A stretch of 64,000 nucleotides of DNA from Phycomyces blakesleeanus NRRL 1555(-) (taxonomy: Eukaryota > Mucoromycota > Mucoromycetes > Mucorales > Phycomycetaceae), in contig NW_017265136.1 in the NCBI RefSeq assembly GCF_001638985.1, positions 1,632,726 through 1,696,725 of the forward strand, in the 5' to 3' direction. Made by a program: the position numbers and the translations under genes. Positions within the stretch are counted from its first letter, which is position 1. Every line of letters begins with the position of its first letter. This document shows, piece after piece, positions 39,028 through 50,089 of the stretch. Below the pieces are notes generated by a model that saw nothing but the letters and a program-made list of their open reading frames with translations, had not been told where the DNA came from and did not search any database.

Positions 39028-40370
39028 TTTTATAGAAAGTTATTTTTTTTTAAAATAAAAAAATGAGTGAACAAAAAAGAAAGGAAATCACAAGAATAAT
39101 AGTAGTAGTAAAACTAATAATTAAAGAGAGTTGAAAGGAATGAAAGGAAAGTATGTATGAAAGAGAGAGAGAGAGAGAGGGCAAGAGATCAAAAAAGAAA
39201 GTACAGGAGAGAGGAGGGGTTAAAGTCTAGAGATGATTGGTTAATTAAAAACCTACTGAAAAGAGGAGAAAATAAAATCACTAATAAAAAAATGTATATA
39301 AAAAATGGAGAAGGGGTGGGGATAAGGGTGAGGGACACAATTCACACAGTAAGAAGAGTACCACAATTTTGACCAACCAACCAACCAACCAACCAAACCA
39401 AATCAAATCAAAAAATAAAATCGTACTTGTAGTCGCCTGACCTCACATTTCTTCTTCTTTTTAATTTTTTATTTGATAAGCTTGGACATGAAATCTAAAG
39501 GAGTGAATTGTACACTATCAAGCTTGAAAAATCTAATGAACCAAAAGTCATGCTTTTGTAATAATACTATGCTTCGAATTAGAAGCACCCGATTAATAAG
39601 CCATTGATTTCATCTATTACTTCAATTGGTCTAATACAGACTTTACCTTTCTTAGTTTTCTGTCTGTCTGTGTGTTCCTTTGTGTGTGTTTCTGCGTATG
39701 TAATACAAGCCAATAACCAATAACCAATATATTAAGATATATATATTTATATATTTATATATTTATATAAAATTATCGTCCTTCAAAAGAAAGATCCTTC
39801 TTTGTAGTCAATACTCTTATTAATAAAGGTGGAGTTGGCCCGAGTACTTGTCAAATAAACCAGGATTTTTTTTTAAAATAGACTTGGAAGCCATATATCT
39901 ACACCTTGAAAAAAAAAAGGTTGAGTGTTGGCACAGATTTGAATCTCGCTACCAAAACCAGCTTTAAAAAGGGTGTGTATGTGTGGGCATAGTAAGGTAA
40001 TTCATCAAGACTCTGTTAAGCTAATCATATAAATTATCGCTATATTTGAGTTGGATAATTTATTATTATTATTATTATACAAATATGTGTGTGCATGGAC
40101 TGTTAACTTTTTTTTTTTTCAATTTATTTCTAACTATGAAGAATATTTAAAGCCAACACCTTTCATAAAGGCTCAAATAAACTGAACAAACAACATGCTT
40201 TGATCTAATAGCTCTTTTAAAGAGTATCTGAAAGAGCACTGTGAAAGAGAAGAGGGAAAATTATAGAGAAAATCCTAAGCTTTAAATAAACTATAATAAA
40301 GTACAATATTCTGTAACTAGACCTTTACGACATTGAACATTACAAGCCCAATCATCTAATATATATATAT
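39028..40370. other. AT-rich intergenic region
   Basis: 1.3 kb between the EXORDIUM-like start and the F-box gene stop, both on the minus strand. It holds a GA run near 39162, CCAA repeats near 39374-39396 and TA repeats. It should include the EXORDIUM-like promoter. No gene seen. Confidence 0.55.
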
Positions 40371-42286
40371 TCAATTCAATTTAAAGATTTTGTCCCAGAT
40401 CTTTTGATCACGTATCCCATCAAAAGTAAATTTAAAGCTATCAATAGAGCCATACTTGAAGTTACAATAAGCTTGTGAGTTTGATATTCGAGTGTGGTAG
40501 CAAGTGTACTTGAAAAGTCTGGGTGGCCATGGCTCCTTTACAATATTGACGGGATCAGGGTTTTCTTTGTTAGAAAAGAAATGCTGGCTGGCGCATTGGG
40601 CATCGCTCTCATCCAGCTTAGTAAGAAAATACTTGCGTGAGTTGCGAAATCCTTTACTGTAAGTCACGCTGAACCATTTTGATCCAACAGATAACCCAAG
40701 ATTATCAATGTTATTCATATTGTTATCCACTGGCGAATCGTCACCGCGGTTGCTTATGCTTCGTCTTTTTACATCCTGTGAAGTCGGGGAGATTGCAATA
40801 AAGGTAAAGATGTGGTCTACTACCGATTGGTCATAAAACGGATAGAATTTGACGAGCTGGAGATTCAACTTTTTGAAATGCGTGTGGGACATATCAATGT
40901 TGAGGTTTCTTGCATCTTGAGTTTGATTCCCGTATATATCAACTCTGGATAAACGCATGTAGCTAAGATGTTTGCAATGAGAAGACAGATACTCTAAAGC
41001 ATCTGCATTGGCTTTTGCGTCATTAATTTCAATAACTCGAAGAGGATGTGTATTTGCTGGCTTCTTATTTAGTAGATCTGGAGTTAGCAAGATACTGGCT
41101 TCAGAGATTCGCATCTTTCTCAATGACACATATTTTTCCAAAAATTTATCTAATGCCATGTCGGAATATTGTGCCGTAACTTCCAATTCAACAATGTTAG
41201 GAGAAGGATAAAACATATCGGCCAGTGTATATGGAGGTCTACGGAATTTAACAATGTTCACTAAAAGAGTTTCAAGGGTCGAGAGATAGGTATTAATGTA
41301 GTCTTTGAGCGTATTTTCGATATTTTCAGAGTTATCATGACTGAAATCAAAGGTGTGCTTCAGGCGTTTGAGTGGTGGGCTTGGGGTACGAATGGTGTTA
41401 AAAAAGGGAGTGTGCATCTTTGATAGATCGTTAAGACAGCTGATTTCAACGGTATTCAGATCTGGAAAACTAGGATTGTGGTCTGAGCTAATCGACTCAT
41501 ACTCTTCTTTTTGTTGGTTGGAAAGTTCGATAAAATGGGTGGTTTTGAATATCAGTGTATTTAAGTTGCAGTATTTTCGGGAAAAATAATGTATCCATTG
41601 CTGGTGTACTTTGGCGACTTCGAGTAGTTTTAGAACTTTCAAGTTTTTGGCTGGATATACATCGTTTACATGGCGACAGTCTTCAGGTCTGAATAAGATC
41701 GTCGGCTTAACTATCGTGAGCTCTCTTAGGCGTGGTAAATTATCGTGTAAATTCTCCAAGTCTTGCATCGTAAAATTGAGGACTTGTTTCCCAGATGCGT
41801 TCTTGATATACAGCCTCCAAAGTTGAGGTAAATAAGACATAGTATTGACAAAATATTCCGTCTGATTCTCGGCTCTTAACGTATTAAAAGTAATCCACAT
41901 TTGAGTCAGATTACTCCAAAGATTCCAGTTTGTGCTTTTCCACAAATCTAAGACCAATACACCATCGTATCTAATGTCTAGGTACTTAATGTTTTGAAAA
42001 GTGCTTTGGAGATGACTGAATTGTTCAGAGTTGGTATGTACGTCTGTAAGTACTTTCAGAGTACGTACTGATCTTCTGTTCTTTCAAGGATATTTTCGTT
42101 GGAAGAAAGTAGTTTGAAGAGAGAAGTAAGGCCGACTTGACTACAGATTACTAGGAGACTCCACAAGGATTCCTGAAACGGAGCCTGCCATGATTTACAG
42201 ACAAAGGAACATGTATATTTTTCCTTTGTAGACAAAAAGAGACTAATGTGTGTGAGAAGTTCGAATGGCAAGGTAGCAGCAATCAT
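40371..42286 (-). CDS. F-box protein with leucine-rich-type repeats, two exons
   Basis: Exon 1 is 42286-42152 and exon 2 is 42080-40371, joined by a 71-nt GT-AG intron; 614 residues. Without the intron the gene looks frameshifted, but donor GTAATC and acceptor TTGAAAG join SLWSLL to NRRSVRTLKVLTDVH in phase 0. The F-box is at the very N-terminus (ATLPFELLTHISLFLSTKEK, CSFVCKSWQ). The rest is an irregular series of LRR-like units (LRELTIVKPT, LKVLKLLEVA, LNTLIFKTTH, LNTVEISCLN, LRVIEINDAK, LSYMRLSRVD). Such proteins act as substrate receptors in SCF ubiquitin ligases; substrate unknown. Large LRR-type F-box families are common in these fungi. Confidence 0.85.
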
Positions 42287-43618
42287 GGGTAATGTATTTA
42301 TATATATTATTGAGTATAAAGGGCTAATATAGTTGCAATATCACAAGTAGAGAAAGATGTAGGTTATCGCGTTTGGGTTTAATTGTTATTAAAGTAGTCA
42401 TGGTATATAATCTAGTAGAATATAACCATATATTAAAAAATAAAGTTTGCTGCGGTTAATTTATACACCTGGACACAACATCATGAGGTAAAAATGCACA
42501 GCCACACCAAGCAATAAAAAAATAAATAAGAAACGCTACATACTTTGAGGTTTTTCTTTATAGAGTACATCATAAGAGAAGTTAAAGCAAACATTTAGCA
42601 ATTCAACCAATTCATCAACTGAGACGTTCGTTATAAGTCAAAAGGTTTCAATACACTTTTCTAAAACCCTATGAAAATCCAACTAATTGTTTTTATATGG
42701 TAGTCTAAGAAAAAGTTACTTTCTTTCAAGTACATAGTCTTGGGAAAATGGTATCATGAACATCCCAAATATTAGCGATGAAACTAACGTCTATGCTTAT
42801 AGTAGATAACTCACTATTACTATTATTTATTTTATAAATTTAAAGATTAATAAATATAGTATAAGCTTTGTCCAACCAGCAGAAGAGAACAGAACAGATG
42901 GTTTTGTTGTAGTTATAGACTCAAGGTACTTTGAAAATTGCTGAAAAAAAAAGATCCAATGCTGTACATTTATATGGTCTAAATTACCTTTTTTTTTCAA
43001 ATCTTGTACCTTTCCATTTCTTCTAGGTATAAGCGTATCCCGCAAGTTTTAGTGTAAGAAAATAATAGAAGCTAAGCCGTGTGAAGAACCATAGATTGGA
43101 CATAAGGTCACATACCTAACTCAGTGTCCAAGTAAATCTAGCCCATAGAATATAGATAAGCTAAGTAAAAGAATATCCTTATGTATAATATCTTAATGTA
43201 CCAAATACTTTATAGTCTACTATTAACATCCTGACTCTAAATTTCAAATAGATAATTAACAGCAAAAGTAAAAAAAAAAAAAATACACCATAAAAACCAT
43301 GTAATATCTTAAAATACCATATTTTCTTTATAGCTTATTGAACCAGAGAGCGAGACTGATGTGAATATTTACAATATGTGATATAGAAATGCTTTCAAAT
43401 CATCAAGTTTTTATTTATTTGTCACAGTTTTTCTTTGCTTTAAAGAAGAGGACAAGGAAGAAGAGAATAAGGTGTTAATAAGAGGTGGCCAGGAGGTGAA
43501 AGGTAAAAAGATAGAAATGACAAGGACAACAAGTGGAATAGTAGAGAAGATGAAATATAATAATCAAAAAAAGAAAAAGAAAAGAAAATTATAAAAATAA
43601 TAACTATATATTTTTTAA

Positions 43619-43653
<35 letters not shown>

Positions 43654-43654
43654 C
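42287..43654. other. AT-rich intergenic region
   Basis: Between the F-box gene start and the S41-family gene stop (both minus). It contains a TA run at 43625-43650. Open frames are short and of AT-driven composition. No gene seen. Confidence 0.55.
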
Positions 43655-45982
43655 TTACTCCTCTTTTAAAGGACATTGTCCTTTGAGGACCACTTGAGCA
43701 ACTTGTCCCCAAAGTACTTCAATATCATCTGCATTCTCATCTGTAAAATGCATGCGACAGTCTGCATTGGTAGCTGTGTATTCGAGCAAGTTCTTTGAAT
43801 CCCCAAAGGGTCCATCCGAGTCCTTGGCGGGGCGGTAAGATTCACGGAAAGTCCAGCCCATGTCTGCTCTCTGGGGGAAAGGCTTGGGTGCATCAGGATC
43901 ATTCTGGAGACCAAGAGACTGGAGCTCAAGCAGGAATCCCGAAAGACGTTCGCTTTCACCACCCGGGAAGGACGCAAATTGCATAGGGTTGCCACGAACA
44001 CCGCCAAGACCCATGGCAGGAACAAGGTGAGAAAGACGCAGGCGAGAGGCCACAATAGCACAGGTTGATCCACAACGACCGTCAGACAGGATCAAGAGAT
44101 CGGACGCCTTCCAGATCTTGTTGTTGTAGCGCTTGGCTGTCAAGCTGGAGTCCCAGCTTTCGCAGCTGAGGGTGATGGGCTGAGAGAAATTCACGGATTT
44201 ACCACCGCGCTCATACTCAACAGGGTGTGTGTACCATTCGGCGCCTTTGAACTTCTCGGACTTGTAGTCAATCCATTTTCCAGAGTCTGTCTCATACGAC
44301 TTTTTGATCACACGTTCAAGGAAAGGTGAGTATTTTACGTCAGAGGCATATTCAGGGGTAGCGTCGAAAAATGTGTTGATGATGAATTCACCGGCACAAG
44401 CATCTCCACCTCCATTACTAGAGAGATCTAAACAATCAAGTAAGTATTAGCACCAAGTATAGTTATATATATATATATTCTTACCAATAATAATCTTTTC
44501 GATTCCTTTCTTCTCAAAGCTCTCAAGGCCAGCAGTAAAGTTGTCAGCAAAGGCATCACGATCTTCGTTTGCAATCGAAAAGCTGCGGATATCAATCACA
44601 CCAACTTTGGAGTTTTCTCCTTCAAGCGCGGCAAAATGGACGTATTCGCCTTCTGAGCTATCAGGACCGGCATTCTGTGCAGGTGGCGTGAGATCAAAGA
44701 CATGGTTGTTGTGAATCTTGGTCAGTTCGTCTACGTCGAGCATCTGGACTGCAGCGTTGACAGCCTCGTTCTCGGACAGACTACGCTTACGGAAGGTGGA
44801 GTGTCCAGAATAACAGTAATTTGTCCAATAGTCCTTTGCAGAATGAAATCCCTGTGGGACTTGTGCGACCCATGGAATACTCACGGTGAAAGGTTCGTCG
44901 AATTGTTCTTTCGAAGGCGAGGTTCCATTGGAAGGGCATCGGAGAGTGTAGTCGTGTACTTCTTGAGCGGGCAAGAAACGATGATAGCCAAGATCATCAG
45001 CACCGTCGTCCCAGCCGTGGAAGTAGCTCTTGGTGTTCATGATGTTGTTGAAACAGGTGTTTACGTCCTTGCTCTCGCCGTTGTTGTTTACAGCATAGTC
45101 CACAACCATATCGAATGCATCACGACCATCGATCTTGGTAACCTCGCAGCCAACCCAAGATTCCTTGGCTTCGGGCCAGACATCGTTTTTTACATAGGCT
45201 ACGTTAACAACCAGTCGTTGGTTTCGGATCAATGCATTGAGCTGAATTGGTTGCCAGAATAGGAACTGACGGTAGCAGTAAGGGGAGTAGGCCTATGAAA
45301 GTGGCAAGCGATGCACAAAAATAAAGAAAATCAATAAATCAATAAAAAAGTTATAGTAATAGTAATAATATTAGGGGGTGGCTAAATAAAATAAAATAAA
45401 GAGATATAAAGAGAGCATTAAGAATGAATTTTATTATTTTTTACCAAGTGAGCATCATGAACTTTGTCAAGAAGTAGTGATATAGAATCCTGGAATTCTT
45501 GATCTGAATTCCATGCCTGATTTCTGATGATGTTGATTCCGTGTTCGAGATCTACTGGTACGACTGAAAGACCTTTTGTTTTTGGTGGAGATGCTGCAAT
45601 GTCCTAATTATAATATGTTTTAGATTAACAAAATAATTAATAAATAAATAAATAAATAAATAAATTGATTGATTGATTAAAAGAATAAGACTATATATAT
45701 ATGTATTATGTATTATGTATATGGTATCTTTACTTTAAAGACATAAAGCTCTGTAACAATCTTATGGACAGTGTCAAGGGTTTGGTCTGCGGCTTCTTTA
45801 TCGAATGGGAAATATTGAAGACATGCTTTGGCTTCAGTGAATGTTGCAATCTTTTTACGGGCGATGGCTGCACAAGGGTCGGTTGAATTGTCAGCATTTA
45901 CAGAACTCAAGAGACATGCTGTGACTGTAAATAATGATATAGTGGCCTGGTAACCAGACAGGTTACGAGGCAACAACTTCAT
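43655..45982 (-). CDS. Secreted S41-family (tail-specific protease-like) peptidase, four exons
   Basis: Exons 45982-45734, 45603-45445, 45292-44485 and 44427-43655 give 662 residues. Signal peptide MKLLPRNLSGYQATISLFTV to SSVNA. The N-terminal segment (DPCAAIARKKIATF, then DKVHDAHL) and a PDZ-like middle region lead to the S41 fold: VGVIDIRSF, KIIIDLSSNGGGDACAGEF and the nucleophile segment LILSDGRCGSTCAIVASRL, in which the Ser of GST is the likely nucleophile. This layout matches the fungal/CPAF-like S41 proteins, which are extracellular or wall associated. The Lys of the usual Ser/Lys dyad was not assigned by eye. Several N-glycosylation sites are present. Introns are all GT-AG. Activity and substrate are inferred. 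Confidence 0.88.
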
Positions 45983-48900
45983 GGTAAACTTAAAAATGGA
46001 AAGGTAAAGGAGAGGAAAGGGAGACACTATAAAAATAAAATAAAAAACTAAAATAAAATAAAATAAAAAGCCAAAAAAAGAAAGAACGAAATAAAGAAAA
46101 GAAAAAAGGAAAAAGTTAAAAATATATATATCGGTTCCTCCCAATGTTGTGCACGTTGTCGGTATTCAAAAAGTAATTCAATAATTTCCTAATAAAGTAT
46201 GCAATTTTCTTTGGAATCTATTTTAAGACTCTGCTCATGTTTTTGTTAAAATCAGGTAGGCCTACAATTTAATAGGTAGATTCCATCTAGCTAATTAAAA
46301 AGGCTGGATTTTATGAGCTTTACATGTTTAAAAGGTATTTTATATATCTTGATCTGAGTAATGCACTATTTGGGATAAAACAGAGCTCCAAAACAATAAC
46401 TCTTGTATAAGCAGGACAGCAGAGACTCTTTATCAAAGAATATCAATCCTATATTGCTCGATAAGAAATGTGTTTGGGATATTTGAAACTATTTTTAAAG
46501 CAGTAATAATCTTAGTGTAGGAAATATGTGCTTTTGATCAAATAGTAGCCTTACTACTTTTGACAAGGAGTATTCAATCAACAACAGGAACAACAGGAAC
46601 AACAAAATACCACTTGATAATGCTGTAAAGTATCTTAGCAATGCATTGATATTAGAAAAATATGCAGGAATACAATTTAGAATCACCACCTATTTCTCAT
46701 AGTGTTTGGACTCTTGGGTCTAAAAACTATAATTTAGTACTGAGCTTAGAATGTACCTTTGTTTTTGTATGCTAGTAACTGACTTATTTCCTCTCATAAA
46801 AAAAATTAACCACGCCAATTGAATAAATAGCTATAGATAGAGCTAAAATAAAAAAAGGTGGCATTTCAACACCATATTTATCGAGATATCAGCTCAAGAG
46901 TGCTATGTATAGTTCAAATAAAAGATCCCAATGCGTATAGGCCAATACGTTACTCTGCAATCAAATACAGGACACTTTGTAAAATTCCTTTTTGCAAAGT
47001 CAAGTGAGTCACATCATAATATTTCAAGTCTTTGTTGTATCCGGCTATCTGGAATTCTTGATATATGTTTCTTTCTCTTGTACTTGTATATTTTTGAAGC
47101 CGCCGGCATTATTGTAAATGAGACAACTACAGTATCGAAGAAGATCAATGTTTTCTCTTCCTTTTATTTTATTGGTTGACTGTCTTTAAGACCCAGGAAA
47201 GATAGAAAAAGCAGAAGAATGGAACAGAGTTTATTGAAAACAAATATATATATATAATGGCCTTGTCCTTTTACAAAGATTGCTTTGACCTTAGATTCTA
47301 TGAGTAGAATGACTATTGTTTAAATTAATTTACTTATTTATTATATCTGTGATTGTGAAATCGATTTTTCTTTTTCTTTTAGAGGGGGTAAACTAACAAT
47401 GCTCTTTATGAGTAACTACAGGCTTGGTAATAATGCATATGTATGTATATAAATCTACTTTTATTTTCATAAATAAAAGTCATTGTATTCTATGAATCTG
47501 CGTAGACTTTAGGCCCAAGTTAAAGAAGAACAAGAAAGAAAAAGGGCTTGACAAAGAGAGAGAAAGAAAGAAAAAGAGAAGAGAGCGAAATCCAGAAATC
47601 GGGTTCTGGGATGTGTTGTCGTTCAAATATATTGGTCAGTGAAGAGAGCATAGAGTCTTTCGATGAATCAATGACATTTACTGATGGTAATGCAAAATGT
47701 ATTCCAACAAGAACTGCCTATTTTATTTTGGCTGTCTATCTTTATTTCCCTTTTTGTGTGTATGTGTGAAAGAGAAAGAGAGAGAGAAGGAGGGGGTAAT
47801 TTGATCTTGTAGAGTAAAGCATTTATATTAACAGGATGATCCAATTTATGTATAACTATTTTATAGCGTGTGTGGTTTGAATAAAAGCTTCTTTGCACAA
47901 GAACAAAAGAAGAAGAAGAAGAAGAAAAGGAGAGGTTCTGATCAATAACATTCTACAAGATAAGAATGATAATAATAGTAAGAGTAAACCAGTAGAAAGA
48001 AATGAAAACTACACAAAAAATACTACGGCGATCAAATCATGTCAATAAAGAGGGATGTCTTTATATACCTTTATATGTTACCTCCCTAAATCCATTCAAA
48101 GATGTCACTTTGATAAGCTCTTGTATACACTTTGGTAATATTAAATTTTGATTCATTTACTAGCCCTATAAAGTAGAAACAAAGTTCGAATGGTCTCCAG
48201 TCTATTTTAGACTTCTTTATATTATAGAGCGCTTCGAGTAATAAGAACAATGAGAGAGAAAGAGAGAGAGAAAGAAGCACCAGTAGTAAATTTTGAGAAA
48301 ACTAGCTAGGTATATATTATGGATTTGTTTGAGAGGAATACTTGTTGGCTAATGTCCAGAACTAATTGGCAAATATTTACTATCATTACACTAGAACAAT
48401 GCGGCCATTGCCTGTTTCCCGATGAAACAATAAGCATGGTAAAAAAAAAAGTACTTCATTTCTTTTTGTTTATTAAACCATATTATTGGATACGCTTAAT
48501 TGTCCCTAAAAAAAAGCATAAAATCCTATTAATAACTCCCTCGAGATTCTTGAAAAAAAATATGACATAGATTATATTGGGCGCACGACTAATTCATGTA
48601 GATAGCCATTAAATAAATAGCTGTCCTGTAAAATAAAAAGTCTCTTTAGAACTTCATTAAATTGGTCTTAATCTCAGCATTATTCAAACATATATACATA
48701 TACGTAAAGACTAGTATTCGATTGATCTTGTGCTTGAAAATTTCTTAATTCAAATATAGCATTATTTGTTTTCTGGAGTGTAAGGATAGTTTATTAAAAA
48801 AAAATGCGAAACAAAGAAGCGATCCCCATAAGTTGAGTACAAGAAATAGAATGTTAAGACTCCAAAACAAAATAGACAATATGCCATATAGATACGTAGG

Positions 48901-49050
48901 TATATTTATACTCTCAAAACATAAGGATATCAATATAAATATACATATTAAAATTGATAGGCGTGGCTATTGATAGATATACTGTTATCTAGGTCTCTAG
49001 ACCCAAGGGCTTTTAAACTTTTTATTTTGATTGATATAAATATATATATA
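45983..49050. other. 3-kb AT-rich region with weak coding-like scraps only
   Basis: Contains the promoter of the S41-family gene. Short stretches at 46931-47170, 47611-47700 and 48319-48440 read as open frames with mixed composition but lack convincing splice partners, so they are not called. TA and GA repeats elsewhere. Confidence 0.45.
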
Positions 49051-49482
49051 ATGATCAATTTCTTCCTATCTAATCAAATCTTGTTCTATTGTCTTGTGCA
49101 CATCTTTTGTGTAAGATTCATAAAGATCGACCGATACGCACAGATCACCATACGATAAACCGTTCTTTTCACAAGAAAGGCTGTCAAAGAACAGCAAGAA
49201 CAACTACTTACATATAATCATAAAGGTTTAGTTGATCAAAAAAGGAGAACGCCGAGTTTGTTGGATGACCAATATGGCAACAGAACTTGCAAACAAGAAT
49301 TTCCCGCCATACCCAACTGGACAGCTTTCGCAGGAGTGCACGGTCAAGGATACAAAGTAAAAAGGCAAGTACAAGGAGTCGATGTAAGAATTATTTTTTT
49401 TAAAAAAAGATACAAGAGTCTCTCTTTGATTTTTTATTTTATTATTATTATTTCCCCTACCCGTTAGGTTCAAGTGACTTGA
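49051..49482 (+). CDS. Possible small secreted protein, three exons, 92 residues
   Basis: Tentative gene with exons 49051-49110, 49180-49383 and 49468-49482. Exon 1 gives a signal-like MINFFLSNQILFYCLVHIFC ending at a GTAAGA donor. Exon 2 is a 68-codon open stretch of coding-like composition (QKRRTPSLLDDQYGN, CKQEFPAIPNWTAFAGVHGQ, KVKRQVQGVD) ending at another GTAAGA donor. Exon 3 reads VQVT and a stop directly after a GTTAG acceptor. The second junction is convincing; the first acceptor (AGAAAG) is weak. The overlapping plus-strand frame starting MATELANKNFPPYPTG is an alternative. No family recognised. Confidence 0.35.
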
Positions 49483-49929
49483 AAGAAAAGCTCCCTAAAC
49501 ACAATCCATATCTGTGTTGTTCCCTATCCCCTCATTCACATCTTCCTCTATTTCGTCTCCCTTCTATTCCAACTTGTTTTTATTTTCTTACTCTTTCTGC
49601 CGTTGCTGCTGTTGCTGTTACTGTTGCTGTTGCCGTTGCTATTGTTGCTGTCGTTGTTCTTATCCTATTACTCTTTCTCTCTTTCTCTCTCTCTCTCTCT
49701 TTTTTTGCTTATTTTTTTTTTAATTTTATTAAGTTATTTTATTTATACCTTTGTACACAAAATATCTCTATAGGCTGTGTACAAGCTAATATTTCTTAAA
49801 CATTTCTTGTATATTCGTATATATATAAAAGTATATCGATACATAAATACATACACACTCATATATACATATATGTACAAATATATGTATAAATATATAA
49901 AGATATACTATTTTTTTTAATAAATTATA

Positions 49930-49978
<49 letters not shown>

Positions 49979-50089
49979 ATAGAAGATAATTAGTACGCAA
50001 TAAAAACAGAAACAAAAATAATAATAAAGGCTATATATATATATATATTTATATATATTTATATATATATTATACACACACAAATACAG
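49483..50089. other. Repeat-rich promoter region of the LEA-2 protein gene
   Basis: CT-rich and TGC/TTGCTG repeats (49600-49690), TA repeats and the TAG triplet block. No gene seen. The 5' untranslated region and promoter of the downstream gene must lie here. Confidence 0.55.
49932..49979. repeat. TAG trinucleotide microsatellite
   Basis: About fifteen uninterrupted AGT/TAG triplets, 110 bp before the start codon of the LEA-2-domain protein. Confidence 0.9.

Noticed and set aside
39930..39970. Sequence GATTTGAATCTCGCTACC resembling a tRNA T-arm
   Set aside because: No matching acceptor stem, D-arm or anticodon stem upstream.
42056..42290. Apparent frameshift between the F-box and the LRR part of the minus-strand gene, near a GTACGTAC duplication
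   Set aside because: A 71-nt GT-AG intron (42151-42081) with a pyrimidine-rich middle restores the frame exactly, so the gene is intact.
46931..47179. 82-codon frame containing EAAGIIVNETTTVSKKIN
   Set aside because: Mixed composition, hydrophobic AT-driven runs and no splice or start support.
47611..47700. Short frame MCCRSNILVSEESIESFDES ending at a GTAATG donor-like site
   Set aside because: A downstream exon giving a plausible end could be imagined but splice sites are weak and the protein would be under 35 residues.
48319..48440. Frame MDLFERNTCWLMSRTNWQIF with a CGHC group
   Set aside because: Forty codons with a possible donor, but no second exon and no family resemblance.
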